Shown here piece after piece: positions 37,592 through 47,981 of a DNA stretch of 64,000 nt. Position 1 is the first letter of the stretch; each line of letters begins with the position of its first letter. This DNA comes from Paenibacillus sp. Root52. Its GTDB lineage: Bacteria; Bacillota; Bacilli; Paenibacillales; Paenibacillaceae. The position numbers were made by a program, and so were the translations under genes. The notes below the pieces were generated by a model that worked only from the letters and a program-made list of their open reading frames with translations, ran no database searches and had not been told where the DNA came from. Location: NCBI RefSeq assembly GCF_001426865.1, contig NZ_LMFO01000017.1, positions 1 through 64,000 on the forward strand, read 5' to 3'.

Positions 37592-38066
37592 TCGCTTCTT
37601 TCTCTTCAGGGGAAAGTGTATACGTGGACTCTCCCCCTTTAAGAGGTTTAGCATAGACATACGAACCATCACGATTATAAAGACCTGTGAGGATCATACC
37701 GTCTTGATTATCATTAATCATTGCCATGGAGAAGCTTAGATCGCTACCTCTTTCACCATAAGCATTATAACGCTTAACCCCTACTTTACCCTGCATATGG
37801 GTCAATTTCTGCATGACTGCTTGTAGCTGATTCGTTTGCAGCTTGTGTTCATCTTCAATGCTATCCATCTGAATCTTCAGATTAATTAACAACGTCTCCA
37901 GATCTTCTACTCCTGTGCCAGACATCATCGCTTCATATTTCTGTTTAAACTTACGCAACTTTGCACCCTGTGCAATGCTAGTCACCAGCAAGATTACCAA
38001 TAGTAATGCCATTCCGCCAATAATCCATAGCAATTGTTCCAGAATCAGCTCATTTAGTTCAGCCAT
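37566..38066 (-). CDS. DUF4446 family membrane protein
   Basis: A 166-residue protein with one N-terminal membrane helix (about 12-32), a coiled-coil segment (about 45-95) and a C-terminal DUF4446 domain (VKRYNAYGERGSDLSFSMAMINDNQDG is the signature, split here as VKRYNAYGERG and LSFSMAMIND). The role is unknown. The family often lies beside parB/yyaC, as here. Confidence 0.85.
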   Translation of the reverse strand: MAELNELILEQLLWIIGGMALLLVILLVTSIAQGAKLRKFKQKYEAMMSGTGVEDLETLLINLKIQMDSIEDEHKLQTNQLQAVMQKLTHMQGKVGVKRYNAYGERGSDLSFSMAMINDNQDGMILTGLYNRDGSYVYAKPLKGGESTYTLSPEEKEAITLAQQAE

Positions 38067-38294
38067 GTAGTGTAACTACCCCTCTGTTTGTTTGTTCAGA
38101 TTAAGGTCTGTATCCTGTAGCATCATGCCTATATTACGAAATCACCTGATCGATCAGCCCGGAAATACAAAAACTCCTCTTAGGATTCCCTAAGCCCCTT
38201 CGTATAACCAAGCGATGCGTACCCGGGTATATCCACTCTCTTTATGTCATGGATTGAGATCGTAACATGCCTAACGATGATGTATCCATGCGAC

Positions 38295-39449
38295 TTATTT
38301 AAATCTTGTTATTTCGTGCACAGCTTCAATTAAAGTGTTCACATCACTTTGGACTGTGTTATACCCTACACTTGCTCTAACCGCTCCACTACGTGTAGTA
38401 CCTGCGGACTCATGTGCAAGAGGTGTACAGTGAAACCCGGAACGAACTGCAATGTTATACTGTCGATCCAGTTTAAAAGCGAGTTGGGCTGAATCATGTC
38501 CTTCTACCGTAAAGGATAACAATCCAGTTCGTGGGTGCCCAACTTCTGGGCCTAACATTCGGATTCCCGGTACAGAGACTAACCCTTCCATCATAAACTG
38601 TGTTAATTCCCATTCATGTTGGTAGATCCGTTCAGGTGTTAATTCCATCACATGCTTCACACCAGCAGCAAGACCAGCCATGCCTACCGTATTGGGTGTA
38701 CCAGCTTCATAACGATCGGGACGGACATTAGGTTGCTCTATGGCTTCAGATTGACTTCCTGTCCCGCCATGCAGCAGAGGTTGCACGTCTAACTCTGGGG
38801 CTATGTAGAGTCCACCGGTTCCTTGTGGACCTAACAAACCTTTGTGACCAGGAAAGGCAAGCATATCAATGCCAAGTTGCTTCACATCAACAGGCATCAC
38901 TCCAGCGCTTTGAGCAGCATCTACAAGTAAAGGAATCTGGCGTTTCCGACACATCTGAGAGATTTCACCAACTGGTAAAATACTACCCAACAGATTAGAG
39001 CTATGTGTACAGACAACCAGTCGGGTATTCGGTCGAAACATCTTCTCAAGCTGCAATAGATCAACAGTGCCCATAGCATCAACCTTTACATAATCTACGG
39101 TTACATTTCGTGATCTACGCATGTACTCCAGCGGACGTCGCACAGAGTTATGTTCAGCCATAGTTGCAATAACATGGTCCCCTTCGCGTAACCATCCCTG
39201 AATCGCAATATTCAAAGCCTCTGTCGTATTAGAACCGAGTGAGATATCGTTTGCATTGTTCACACCAAACAGCGTGGATAATGTCTTTCTAGTGCTAAAT
39301 AATACGCGACTCGCTTGAACAGCCATCCGATGGCTACCTCTACCGGGATTAGCTCCCGCTATATCCAAAGCCTGCATCATTGCTTCACCAACAGTAGGCG
39401 GTTTAGGCCATGATGTTGCAGCATGATCTAGATAGATGACTCTCTCCAC
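38295..39449 (-). CDS. Cysteine desulfurase family aminotransferase
   Basis: A 384-residue PLP enzyme of the class-V family that takes sulfur from cysteine. The PLP lysine is in FPGHKGLLGPQG; substrate His and Asp sites are in HSSNLLG and DAAQSAG. The catalytic Cys is in GFHCTPLAHESAG, near residue 352. This group (CsdA/SufS-like) often acts on a dedicated sulfur acceptor, and the DUF3343 protein nearby may be one. It lies between DUF4446 and parB. Confidence 0.9.
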   Translation of the reverse strand: MERVIYLDHAATSWPKPPTVGEAMMQALDIAGANPGRGSHRMAVQASRVLFSTRKTLSTLFGVNNANDISLGSNTTEALNIAIQGWLREGDHVIATMAEHNSVRRPLEYMRRSRNVTVDYVKVDAMGTVDLLQLEKMFRPNTRLVVCTHSSNLLGSILPVGEISQMCRKRQIPLLVDAAQSAGVMPVDVKQLGIDMLAFPGHKGLLGPQGTGGLYIAPELDVQPLLHGGTGSQSEAIEQPNVRPDRYEAGTPNTVGMAGLAAGVKHVMELTPERIYQHEWELTQFMMEGLVSVPGIRMLGPEVGHPRTGLLSFTVEGHDSAQLAFKLDRQYNIAVRSGFHCTPLAHESAGTTRSGAVRASVGYNTVQSDVNTLIEAVHEITRFK

Positions 39450-39597
39450 CTCATAACCACCTCTGCTTATTCATTAAACGTAATGCCTGCATTTCACCCT
39501 AATAAATAAATATGACATATCGTTGCTCCATCGTACAGAGGCGATATGTCATCCCATGAGAAAGCCCCGCATGTTGTTATCGAGCGTGAAACATCGT

Positions 39598-40446
39598 CTA
39601 TTGCAGCAGTTCGAGTAGCCGCTCTAGATCTTGTTTGCTGTAGTAGTTGAGCTCAATTTTACCTTTTTCCTTGTTGCTATGCTTGATTTTCACAGTTGTT
39701 TTAAACCGCTCTCGAAGGGACTCCTCCACTGTATCAATGAATGGATCCTTCTTCTTCAGTTTAGATTTCGCTTTGCCCTCGATTGCTTTAGCGCGATCCA
39801 ACTGTTGAACTGCTTCTTCCAACTCTCGCACACTCCACTGTTGCTCAATGGTTTGTTTAGCAAGTTGTTTCATCATATCAAGATCCTTCACACCTACAAT
39901 GGCACGAGCATGACCCATTGAGAGTGTTCCACGTGAAACATGATCCTTCAATTCATCCGGTAAAGATAACAATCTCAAGAAATTAGCGATATGGGATCGA
40001 GACTTACCCACCTTTACGGAAAGCTCTTCTTGAGTCAAGGCGAATTGATCCATCAACCCTTGATAGGCAACTGCAACTTCCATGGCATTTAGGTTCTCAC
40101 GCTGAAGATTTTCAATCAGTGCGATTTCCATAACCTGCTGATCACTGAAATTGCGAACTACTGCTGGTACAGTGGCATTTCCACAATATTGAGAAGCTCT
40201 GAAACGCCGTTCACCGGCAATAATCTCATATCCTCTCAACACGGTACGTACAATGATCGGTTGTATTACCCCATGCTGGCGAATGGACTCTGCCAACTCA
40301 TGAATTGCATCCTCATCAAATACTTTACGAGGTTGATAAGGGTTTGCCCGCAATTGACTAATCGGGATCTCAACGATTTTGTCATCATCATTAATTGAAA
40401 GCGATGGAATGAGGGCATCCAGACCTTTTCCGAGCCGCTTACTCAT
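39598..40446 (-). CDS. parB: Chromosome partitioning protein ParB/Spo0J
   Basis: A 282-residue parS-binding CTP-dependent clamp. The N-terminal domain has the CTP motif GERRFRASQ, followed by the helix-turn-helix (LTQEELSVKVGKSRSHIANFLRLL) and a C-terminal dimerisation domain. It overlaps parA by 8 nt and contains a perfect parS site in its own coding region. With ParA it segregates the origin and loads SMC. Confidence 0.97.
   Translation of the reverse strand: MSKRLGKGLDALIPSLSINDDDKIVEIPISQLRANPYQPRKVFDEDAIHELAESIRQHGVIQPIIVRTVLRGYEIIAGERRFRASQYCGNATVPAVVRNFSDQQVMEIALIENLQRENLNAMEVAVAYQGLMDQFALTQEELSVKVGKSRSHIANFLRLLSLPDELKDHVSRGTLSMGHARAIVGVKDLDMMKQLAKQTIEQQWSVRELEEAVQQLDRAKAIEGKAKSKLKKKDPFIDTVEESLRERFKTTVKIKHSNKEKGKIELNYYSKQDLERLLELLQ
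39925..39940. promoter_or_regulatory. parS site inside parB
   Basis: TGTTCCACGTGAAACA matches the consensus TGTTNCACGTGAAACA at every position. The B. subtilis parB gene also contains a parS site. Confidence 0.95.
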
Positions 40447-41200
40447 ATGATATCACTTCCTTTGCGAGCTCTAGATATACTTCTGCTCCCCGGGAACGGG
40501 GATCGTACGTAATAATAGACTGTCCATGAGATGGCGCTTCACTAAGTCGAACATTACGTGGGATAATCGTTGAATACACTTTTTGCTGAAAATACTTTTT
40601 AACTTCTTCAATGACTTGAATGCCCAGATTCGTACGCGCATCAAACATCGTAAGCAACACGCCCTCAATCTGCAAAGAGGTGTTCAGATGTTTCTGAACC
40701 AAACGAACGGTGTTAAGCAGTTGGCTCAAACCTTCAAGTGCATAATACTCACACTGAATCGGAATGATCACCGAATCGGAAGCGGTCAACGAGTTAATCG
40801 TCAACATGCCAAGGGATGGTGGGCAATCGATCAGTATGTAATCATAATTATTTTTCACCATGGCGAGTGATTTTTTCAGGCGAACTTCGCGTGATATCGT
40901 AGATACCAATTCAATCTCGGCTCCAGCGAGCTGAATGGTTGCAGGAATAATATGAAGGCCTTCGATTTGAGTTTCTACAATAGCCTGCTGAGGATGAACT
41001 TCATTAATGATGACATCATATATGCAATTAGCCACATCTGCTTTATTGATTCCGACTCCGCTGGTTGTGTTCCCCTGAGGGTCTATATCGACAAGTAGTA
41101 CTCTTTTCCCGAGTGAAGCCAGTCCTGCACCCAAGTTAACAGATGTTGTCGTTTTCCCTACACCGCCCTTTTGATTTGCTACGGCCATAATCTTAGACAA
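40439..41200 (-). CDS. parA: Chromosome partitioning ATPase ParA/Soj
   Basis: A 253-residue ParA-type ATPase. Deviant Walker A KGGVGKTTTSV and Walker B DCPPSLGMLT are present. I start at the TTG at 41200, preceded by GAGGTGAAGG; the frame is open to 41317, but that extension is hydrophobic and unlike ParA. In B. subtilis Soj also regulates DnaA, relevant here because the origin lies 9 kb away. Confidence 0.96.
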   Translation of the reverse strand: MSKIMAVANQKGGVGKTTTSVNLGAGLASLGKRVLLVDIDPQGNTTSGVGINKADVANCIYDVIINEVHPQQAIVETQIEGLHIIPATIQLAGAEIELVSTISREVRLKKSLAMVKNNYDYILIDCPPSLGMLTINSLTASDSVIIPIQCEYYALEGLSQLLNTVRLVQKHLNTSLQIEGVLLTMFDARTNLGIQVIEEVKKYFQQKVYSTIIPRNVRLSEAPSHGQSIITYDPRSRGAEVYLELAKEVISYE

Positions 41201-41334
41201 TACCTTCACCTCAAATAAAATAGGAGTCTTTTCTTGTAGGTAATAAGCTACATTTAACACTAAGCAGGTGGCTATCGTCCACACAACAACAACTACCATT
41301 TCCTCTATCAATGTCATTCTCCGTGCTATAGACA

Positions 41335-41355
41335 GAAAAAGCGGCCCATTGCCGC
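41335..41355 (-). terminator. noc terminator
   Basis: GCGGC (41341-41345) and GCCGC (41351-41355) pair around CCATT; minus strand continues with five T. It separates noc from parA. Confidence 0.75.
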
Positions 41356-41367
41356 CTGAAGCTTCAA

Positions 41368-42186
41368 TTATTTGCGTTTCGGAATATGGATAACGATTTC
41401 ATAATGATCCTCATGGTCTTCTTCTTTCGTTTTGATATCCAGACCAGATCCGGAAACCATATCAATCGATTGGCGAATTGTATTCAGTGCAAGTCTAACG
41501 TCCTTGGTGAATGAAATGCGTTTCGATTTTTTGATTTTAGAAGATTCCTTATAGAAGGCAACACGTGCTTCCGTTTGCTTCACATTGAGTTCTTTTTCAA
41601 TAATTTCAGCAAGCAGCTTCATCTGTAATTCTTCTGTATCTAGTGAAAGTAACGCTCTTGCATGTCGTTCGGAGATTTTCCGTTCCATTAGAGCTGCTTT
41701 AATACCTTCAGGAAGCTGTAACAAACGAATCTTGTTGGCAATCGTCGACTGACTCTTACCCAAACGCTGTGCTAGACTCTCTTGTGTCAACTGATGCAAA
41801 TCAATTAGTTTCTGATAGGCCACCGCTTCTTCGATCGATGTTAGTCCTTCACGCTGCAAGTTCTCAATCAATGCAATGGATGCAGCCTGTGAGTCGTTGA
41901 ATTCACGTACAATGGCTGGAATATGATCCAGACCAAGCTTTCGAACTGCACGCCAGCGACGTTCACCGGCAATAATCTCATATGATCCATTTCGTACGCG
42001 GACGACAATAGGTTGAATAACCCCATGTGTCTTGATCGTCTGCAACAACTCGTCAATTTTTTCATCATCAAAGATCGTACGGGGTTGATACGGGCTGCTC
42101 ACAATTTCATTGACCGGAATTTGTTTTATCTCGTCTCCGTTATTGCGATCCGCCAAACCAAACAACTTCGAAAATTGTTCTTTCAT
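41368..42186 (-). CDS. noc: Nucleoid occlusion protein Noc
   Basis: A 272-residue ParB paralogue that binds its own sites and prevents division over the nucleoid. It keeps the ParB CTP motif ([12 protein letters not shown]) and the helix-turn-helix ([24 protein letters not shown]). The N-terminus [11 protein letters not shown] is a likely membrane-targeting amphipathic helix, so I start at 42186; an in-frame start at 42201 would hide it. It is next to rsmG as in B. subtilis. Confidence 0.95.
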   Translation of the reverse strand: MKEQFSKLFGLADRNNGDEIKQIPVNEIVSSPYQPRTIFDDEKIDELLQTIKTHGVIQPIVVRVRNGSYEIIAGERRWRAVRKLGLDHIPAIVREFNDSQAASIALIENLQREGLTSIEEAVAYQKLIDLHQLTQESLAQRLGKSQSTIANKIRLLQLPEGIKAALMERKISERHARALLSLDTEELQMKLLAEIIEKELNVKQTEARVAFYKESSKIKKSKRISFTKDVRLALNTIRQSIDMVSGSGLDIKTKEEDHEDHYEIVIHIPKRK

Positions 42187-42562
42187 TCCGTATATTACCA
42201 CCTAGTTTCGTAATAGCTCCTGCTATAATGCAGGTGCTTCTTATTCAATATGCGACCCCATATATACCGTCGTTTTTCGAATAAGTTTTGCCTGTACTAA
42301 CACATCCTAATTCAATGACTTACTGTATGAAATGTCTATTCATCTATATCAATCTATGATCTCTGAACCACAGGATCGGATACTTCTATTCTATCATCTT
42401 TTCTATCATAATCCTATGTTTACCTATTCTTTAAACGCTCTTAATTTTCCTGCTTTTTATTCATTCAAATTGAACGATACGGAAGGGATAATTACTTTTC
42501 GGAGGGTATTTCTTTCGATATTATGGTAAGTCGTTTCACTTATGTATTATAGAAAAGAAGAA

Positions 42563-42578
42563 TGTTTCACGTGAAACA
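42563..42578. promoter_or_regulatory. parS site between noc and rsmG
   Basis: TGTTTCACGTGAAACA is a perfect palindromic parS. Confidence 0.95.
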
Positions 42579-42819
42579 TCATCATACTGTAGTTTCTTTT
42601 TCACATGGCTACGATCTACATCCATTAAATATCACTCTTCAATTGACAAAAGCGTCACATCTTCGATTTTATATTCCAATCCAGTCCGCCACTCCACGAA
42701 CGAGCTTAAACCTAAAAAACAACTTACTCTCAGATGAATAATGTAATCTCCTTACACCGTAATCTTCAATCATTATTCGTTTTTGCTATAATCTATTCCT
42801 GAACTGTATTCACATTCAC

Positions 42820-42869
42820 AAAAAAAAATGTGCACCCTGCTAATGCGCTGCATTAACAAAGATGCACTA
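42820..42869 (-). terminator. rsmG terminator
   Basis: GTGCA/TGCAC arms with an inner TAATGC/GCATTA stem are followed by nine or ten T on the minus strand. Confidence 0.8.
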
Positions 42870-42896
42870 TTGTTCTTAAACTTGAGCTACCTGTAA

Positions 42897-43619
42897 TTAC
42901 ACCAAAGGTGTTTTCATTGGTGTACCTGGTTTACGTGGATACTTATAGGGTGTTTTATCAAACTTTTGAACGAGAATAATATGACGCTCAGACTCTTCCA
43001 CCGGTAGCTGGAATGGATGAACTGCTTTTACTCGTCCCTTCAACTGGTTGAAGCTGAACTCTGCTTCCTTCATTTCCTCGCGCGGGTCGCCACCCTTCAT
43101 AGCAGCGAAGAATCCACCTTTGCGTACAAATGGCAGGCAGAATTCATTCAATACAGCTAGCTTGGCAACGGCTCGTGCCGTAACGAGATCATAACTATCC
43201 CGATACCCCTCTTTACGTCCAAGCTCTTCTGCTCGTCCATGGATCAGTTCAACGTCTGTCAGACCAAGCCGATCCACCACATGCTGCAAGAAACCGATAC
43301 GCTTATTTAAGGAATCAACGATGGTTATCTTTAAATGTGGGAAACAAATCTTAAGTGGTAATCCCGGAAAACCAGCTCCTGATCCGATATCGGCCAGCTT
43401 TTGAACCTTGGAAATATCCGTGTAAAAAGCAAGCGATACTGAATCATAGAAATGCTTCGTATATACCTGTTCCCGCTCTGTGATACCTGTCAAATTCATC
43501 TTTTCATTCCAGGCTACAAGATCCTGAAAGTATAATTCAAACTGTTCCAGCTGAAGTTCATTCAGCTCTAATCCATGTTCTTTCAAGCGCAACTGTAGCT
43601 GCTGTTGGATAGCGTCCAT
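42897..43619 (-). CDS. rsmG: 16S rRNA m7G527 methyltransferase RsmG
   Basis: A 240-residue SAM-dependent methyltransferase that methylates G527 of 16S rRNA; its loss gives low-level streptomycin resistance. The SAM motif is LADIGSGAGFPGLPLKI, and VTARAVAKLAVL is typical. Its ATG overlaps the mnmG stop as TAATG. Confidence 0.97.
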   Translation of the reverse strand: MDAIQQQLQLRLKEHGLELNELQLEQFELYFQDLVAWNEKMNLTGITEREQVYTKHFYDSVSLAFYTDISKVQKLADIGSGAGFPGLPLKICFPHLKITIVDSLNKRIGFLQHVVDRLGLTDVELIHGRAEELGRKEGYRDSYDLVTARAVAKLAVLNEFCLPFVRKGGFFAAMKGGDPREEMKEAEFSFNQLKGRVKAVHPFQLPVEESERHIILVQKFDKTPYKYPRKPGTPMKTPLV

Positions 43620-45508
43620 TATTGTCCCCTTGCTGCGGTTACACGGTTATAATGCTCCAAGTAGACCAGCAATATGGAGATGTCCGCTGGTGTAACGCCC
43701 GCAATACGGGAAGCTTGCCCAATCGAGATTGGACGAATCGTAGAGAGTTTCTGCTTCGCTTCCATCGCAAGTCCGTGAACTTCATTATATACAATTGTAT
43801 CCGGAATTTTCTTCTTCTCCATCTTTTGCAAACGTTCCACGTGGATCAATTGTTTCTCAATATAACCCGCATATTTGATTTGAATTTCGACTTGTTCCTT
43901 CATATCAGCAGTCAGTTCAACTTCGGATGGAGAGATCTGCTCGATCCAGTCATACCCCAGTTCAGGACGACGCATCAAGGTCAGCAATGTGCTTCCATCC
44001 TGAATTGGTGTTGAACCTGCTTCTTCAAGTTTCGCATTGACGTCCACAGGGCGTGCTTTTGCTACTTTCAAACGCTCAACTTCAGCATCTACTTTAGCTT
44101 TTTTATCGAGGAATTTCGCATAACGTTCTTCTGTAATCAATCCAATATCATGGCCAATTTCAGTCAAACGAAGATCTGCGTTATCATGACGAAGCAACAA
44201 GCGGTATTCTGCACGTGATGTCAGCAAACGATATGGCTCATTGGTTCCTTTTGTCACGAGGTCGTCAATCAGAACCCCAATGTACCCTTGCGAACGATCA
44301 AGCACAACCGGCTCTTTCCCCTGCACTTTACGTGCCGCATTAATACCCGCCATCACACCTTGACCTGCTGCTTCTTCGTACCCAGATGTACCGTTAATCT
44401 GTCCTGCAGTGAACAGACCTGGTAAACGTTTTGTTTCGAGTGAAGGCCAGAGCTGTGTAGGTACCATTGCGTCGTATTCAATCGCATAGCCGTTACGCAT
44501 CATTTCTACTTTTTCCATACCTGGAATGGAACGTAGAACAGCCAGCTGAACGTCCTCTGGCAGACTTGTAGATAGACCTTGCACATAGTATTCCGATGTG
44601 TTTTTACCCTCTGGTTCAAGGAAAATCTGATGTTTCGGTTTATCGCTGAATCGAACAATTTTATCCTCAATGGATGGGCAATAACGCGGCCCCGTACCTT
44701 CAATAACACCCGAGAACATTGGCGCACGGTGTAGATTATCGTTGATAATCTGATGAGTTTCAACAGATGTATATGTCAGCCAACAAGGCAGTTGCTCATT
44801 GTCAGAAGATTCTGTTTCGTAAGAAAAGAATTTCGGCTCGTCATCGCCTGGTTGGATTTCGGTTTTACTAAAATCAATCGTATCCTTGTGCACACGAGGT
44901 GGTGTACCTGTTTTGAAACGAACCAGATCGAAACCAAGCTCACGCAAATGCTCGGACAATTTGAGTGATGGCTGTTGATTGTTTGGTCCACTTTCATACA
45001 TCAATTCACCCATGATTACTTTACCGCGCAGATAGGTTCCTGTAGTCAGGACAACCGCCTTAGCACGATACTCTGTGCCAGTCTGTGTTACTACGCCTAC
45101 ACACTGATCATCCTCAACGATAAGACGATCCACCATACCTTGGCGCATGGTCAGATTACGTTCATTCTCCATCGTTTCTTTCATTTTGTGCTGGTAAGAG
45201 AACTTATCTGCTTGAGCGCGCAGTGCGTGCACTGCCGGCCCCTTACCTGTGTTCAGCATCCGCATCTGAATAAACGTTTTGTCGATGTTTCGCCCCATCT
45301 CACCACCGAGCGCATCAATCTCACGCACAACATGCCCTTTTGCCGGTCCACCAATGGATGGATTACATGGCATGAAGGCCACCATATCCAGATTGATTGT
45401 GATCATCAGCGTTTTGGAACCCATACGTGCTGCCGCTAGTGCAGATTCTACACCTGCATGTCCTGCGCCAACGACGATAACATCATAACTACCGCCATCA
45501 AAAGCCAT
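43619..45508 (-). CDS. mnmG: tRNA U34 modification enzyme MnmG (GidA)
   Basis: A 629-residue FAD protein that, with MnmE, adds carboxymethylaminomethyl to U34 of certain tRNAs. The FAD motif is [14 protein letters not shown]; other signatures are [24 protein letters not shown] [11 protein letters not shown] and [16 protein letters not shown]. Length is as usual. It forms an operon with rsmG but is separated from mnmE by 223 bp. A degenerate parS (13 of 16) lies at 43833-43848 in it. Confidence 0.98.
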   Translation of the reverse strand: MAFDGGSYDVIVVGAGHAGVESALAAARMGSKTLMITINLDMVAFMPCNPSIGGPAKGHVVREIDALGGEMGRNIDKTFIQMRMLNTGKGPAVHALRAQADKFSYQHKMKETMENERNLTMRQGMVDRLIVEDDQCVGVVTQTGTEYRAKAVVLTTGTYLRGKVIMGELMYESGPNNQQPSLKLSEHLRELGFDLVRFKTGTPPRVHKDTIDFSKTEIQPGDDEPKFFSYETESSDNEQLPCWLTYTSVETHQIINDNLHRAPMFSGVIEGTGPRYCPSIEDKIVRFSDKPKHQIFLEPEGKNTSEYYVQGLSTSLPEDVQLAVLRSIPGMEKVEMMRNGYAIEYDAMVPTQLWPSLETKRLPGLFTAGQINGTSGYEEAAGQGVMAGINAARKVQGKEPVVLDRSQGYIGVLIDDLVTKGTNEPYRLLTSRAEYRLLLRHDNADLRLTEIGHDIGLITEERYAKFLDKKAKVDAEVERLKVAKARPVDVNAKLEEAGSTPIQDGSTLLTLMRRPELGYDWIEQISPSEVELTADMKEQVEIQIKYAGYIEKQLIHVERLQKMEKKKIPDTIVYNEVHGLAMEAKQKLSTIRPISIGQASRIAGVTPADISILLVYLEHYNRVTAARGQ

Positions 45509-45669
45509 TCTTGTTTACCCCCTTATACCGTCGCACACTTATACTGATGTACGATCGGTTCTAACAACTAGACGTCTGACTGCCTAATCGTAAATTGAAT
45601 TTTGAAAAATCCGTAACATCTATATCAAAACAATGGGTCATTGTTCATCTAAATCTAAAATACAACACC

Positions 45670-45698
45670 TATGATAGGGATTGAACTCATCTATCATA
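45670..45698. terminator. Hairpin between mnmE and mnmG
   Basis: TATGATAG (45670-45677) pairs with CTATCATA (45691-45698). The T-tract is weak in both directions, so terminator function is uncertain. Confidence 0.35.
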
Positions 45699-45731
45699 CA
45701 CCTTTTTGATACACGTGTAAGCCTGCAAATT

Positions 45732-47108
45732 TTACTTTCCTAGACAGAACTGGGAGAAAATCTGATCAATCAATGCATCATGTGCTGTATCTCCTACAAT
45801 TTCACCCAGGTGCTCCCAAGCCAGTCGCACATCAATCTGAATCATATCAATAGGAATGAACTGTTCTGCTGCCTCATATGCGTCTACAAGAGACTGTTTG
45901 GCCTTTTTGAGCAACGCAATATGACGCACATTACTAACATATGTGAGATCCGCCGACTCCAGTTTACCGCTGAAGAACAATGTTGAGATTGCTTCTTCCA
46001 AGCGATCTACACCGAGATCATCTTTTACCGACATGGGAACAATGCGGTCTTCAGGAATATACCGAAGCAACACATCGCGATCTGCCTGCGGATTTAAGTC
46101 CATTTTATTCATAATGATAATTGATTGTCTACCGCGGATTTGTTCCAACAATTCAATCTCATCCACATGCAGAGGCTCAGCCGCATTAATGACCATCAAT
46201 AGAAGATCAGCATCATTAACTGCAGAGCGGGAACGTTCGACACCAATCTTCTCAACGACGTCCATCGTCTCACGAATGCCGGCTGTGTCGAGCAGCTTGA
46301 GCGGGATATTATTAATTGTAACAAACTCTTCAATAACATCTCGCGTTGTACCCGGAATATCTGTGACGATTGCTCGATTATCTTGAGCCAGTGCATTGAG
46401 CAATGAGGATTTCCCTACATTAGGTCGTCCAACAATGGCCGTTGTAATCCCTTCACGCAGTATTTTGCCCTGTTCAGCGGTGACTAGCAATTTATCAATT
46501 TCAGTCATGACTAGACTGGATTTTTCCTTAATAAAATCAGCCGTGAGTGACTCCACATCATGCTCCGGATAGTCAATGTTCACTTCGATATGCGCCAGCG
46601 TTTCGACCAGTGTATGCCTTAGATCACGAAGCTTACTAGATAGCTTGCCCTCCACTTGCTTCAGAGCAACGGAGAAAGCACGGTCTGATTTGGAACGGAT
46701 GAGATCCATAACCCCTTCTGCCTGTGACAGATCGATTCGCCCATTAAGAAACGCCCGCTTCGTGAACTCACCCGGCTCAGCCAGACGAATATCAAGCTGG
46801 AGCAACAGATCCATTACGCGTTTGACAGATACAACACCACCATGGGCACTGATCTCCACCACATCTTCTGTTGTAAATGATCTCGGTGCTCGCATTACGG
46901 TAACTAGTACCTCTTCAACCTTTTCTCCCGTACCTGGTTCAATGATATGACCATAGTGAACGGTATGGGATTCAGCCTGTGTTAATGGTGTTTTACTGCG
47001 AAAAATTTTCTCTGTCTCTGATACTGCATCCGGGCCGCTGATCCGGATCACGGCAATTCCCGCTTCTCCGACAGCCGTTGATATTGCTGTGATCGTATCA
47101 CTGATCAT
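45732..47108 (-). CDS. mnmE: tRNA modification GTPase MnmE (TrmE)
   Basis: A 458-residue GTPase and partner of MnmG. The N-terminal tetrahydrofolate-binding domain precedes the helical domain and inserted G domain: G1 GRPNVGKSS, G2 TTRDV, G3 DTAGIRE, G4 NKMD. The C-terminus FCLGK is the catalytic Cys motif. The ATG at 47108 has AAGGAGAG upstream; an extension to 47261 is unsupported. Confidence 0.97.
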   Translation of the reverse strand: MISDTITAISTAVGEAGIAVIRISGPDAVSETEKIFRSKTPLTQAESHTVHYGHIIEPGTGEKVEEVLVTVMRAPRSFTTEDVVEISAHGGVVSVKRVMDLLLQLDIRLAEPGEFTKRAFLNGRIDLSQAEGVMDLIRSKSDRAFSVALKQVEGKLSSKLRDLRHTLVETLAHIEVNIDYPEHDVESLTADFIKEKSSLVMTEIDKLLVTAEQGKILREGITTAIVGRPNVGKSSLLNALAQDNRAIVTDIPGTTRDVIEEFVTINNIPLKLLDTAGIRETMDVVEKIGVERSRSAVNDADLLLMVINAAEPLHVDEIELLEQIRGRQSIIIMNKMDLNPQADRDVLLRYIPEDRIVPMSVKDDLGVDRLEEAISTLFFSGKLESADLTYVSNVRHIALLKKAKQSLVDAYEAAEQFIPIDMIQIDVRLAWEHLGEIVGDTAHDALIDQIFSQFCLGK

Positions 47109-47224
47109 GGTTATCTCTCCTTGCTCTATTTTCAAATTGCCGCCCAGGATTGGACGCCATATCATTTCTAATAAAAGGCTTACGCTTACCTTATGGGTAG
47201 TTAAATATAAAAGGCTTTTGTACG

Positions 47225-47264
47225 AAAAAAGCAATGGCTTCTGCACCGGGCAGGCAGCCATTGC
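47225..47264 (-). terminator. yidC-jag operon terminator
   Basis: GCAATGGC (47231-47238) pairs with GCCATTGC (47257-47264), followed by six T on the minus strand. Confidence 0.85.
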
Positions 47265-47279
47265 GTCTTCAATTCAGTG

Positions 47280-47981
47280 TTATTTCGTCATAATGACCAC
47301 ACGCCGATTGGGCTCCTCGCCCTTACTATATGTCTTAATCTGCGGGTTATTTTGCAGTTTCGCATGAATCACTTTGCGCTCCAGTGGTGGCATCGGCTCT
47401 AGTACAACTTCCTTACCAGAACGAATGGCTTGTCCAGCTAATCGCTCAGCCAGATCCTCCAGTGTCTTCCGTCTACGTTGACGGAAGTTCTCTGCATCAA
47501 GCACAATGCGTACGAAACTCTCCGAATAACGATTGGCTACAATGTTTGTTAAATATTGAAGAGCATCTAGCGTTTGCCCACGTCTGCCAATGATCATGCC
47601 GAGATCTTCTCCAGCAATATTGAAGACATGTCCATCACGCTGTTTCTTGATATGCACCTCAACATCCAGTCCCATACCTGCTGCCACTTCTTTTAAGAAA
47701 GCAGCCGCTTCCTCATAGGGATTTTTAGCTACGACATCCTCAGATGCTTCATGCATCTGAGACAAAGACGCAGCTGGCTTGATCGGCTCTGATACGACTT
47801 CGGGTACAGGGAGAAGCTTAACTTCTACTTTCGCCGCCTTTACTCCGATCAAACCCAGGAATCCTTTTGACGGCTGCTCTAACACTTGTATCTCGACCTT
47901 GTCCCGGCTCACGCCAAGCTCAGTCAATCCTTGGTTTACAGCATCTTCAATGGTTTTTCCTGACGCAATGACTTTGGTCAT
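47280..47981 (-). CDS. jag: RNA-binding protein Jag/KhpB
   Basis: A 233-residue SpoIIIJ-associated protein. It has a Jag_N domain (about 1-50), a KH domain (about 90-165, GRRGQTLDALQYL) and R3H (about 170-233, ERKVIHAKLQNNPQIKTYSKGEEPNRRVVI; the key Arg-x3-His lies in RKVIH). It overlaps the yidC stop by 4 nt, the conserved pair. The family links to cell elongation and sporulation. Confidence 0.95.
   Translation of the reverse strand: MTKVIASGKTIEDAVNQGLTELGVSRDKVEIQVLEQPSKGFLGLIGVKAAKVEVKLLPVPEVVSEPIKPAASLSQMHEASEDVVAKNPYEEAAAFLKEVAAGMGLDVEVHIKKQRDGHVFNIAGEDLGMIIGRRGQTLDALQYLTNIVANRYSESFVRIVLDAENFRQRRRKTLEDLAERLAGQAIRSGKEVVLEPMPPLERKVIHAKLQNNPQIKTYSKGEEPNRRVVIMTK

Larger units (their letters stand above)
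42187..42896. other. 710-bp noc-rsmG spacer with a parS site
   Basis: No coding frame is credible; the stretch is AT-rich. It holds the noc promoter region, the parS site at 42563 and the rsmG terminator. Confidence 0.6.

Noticed and set aside
39541..39597. Extra parS-like site (CGTGAAACA) after parB
   Set aside because: Only one half matches the consensus; the other half is unrelated.
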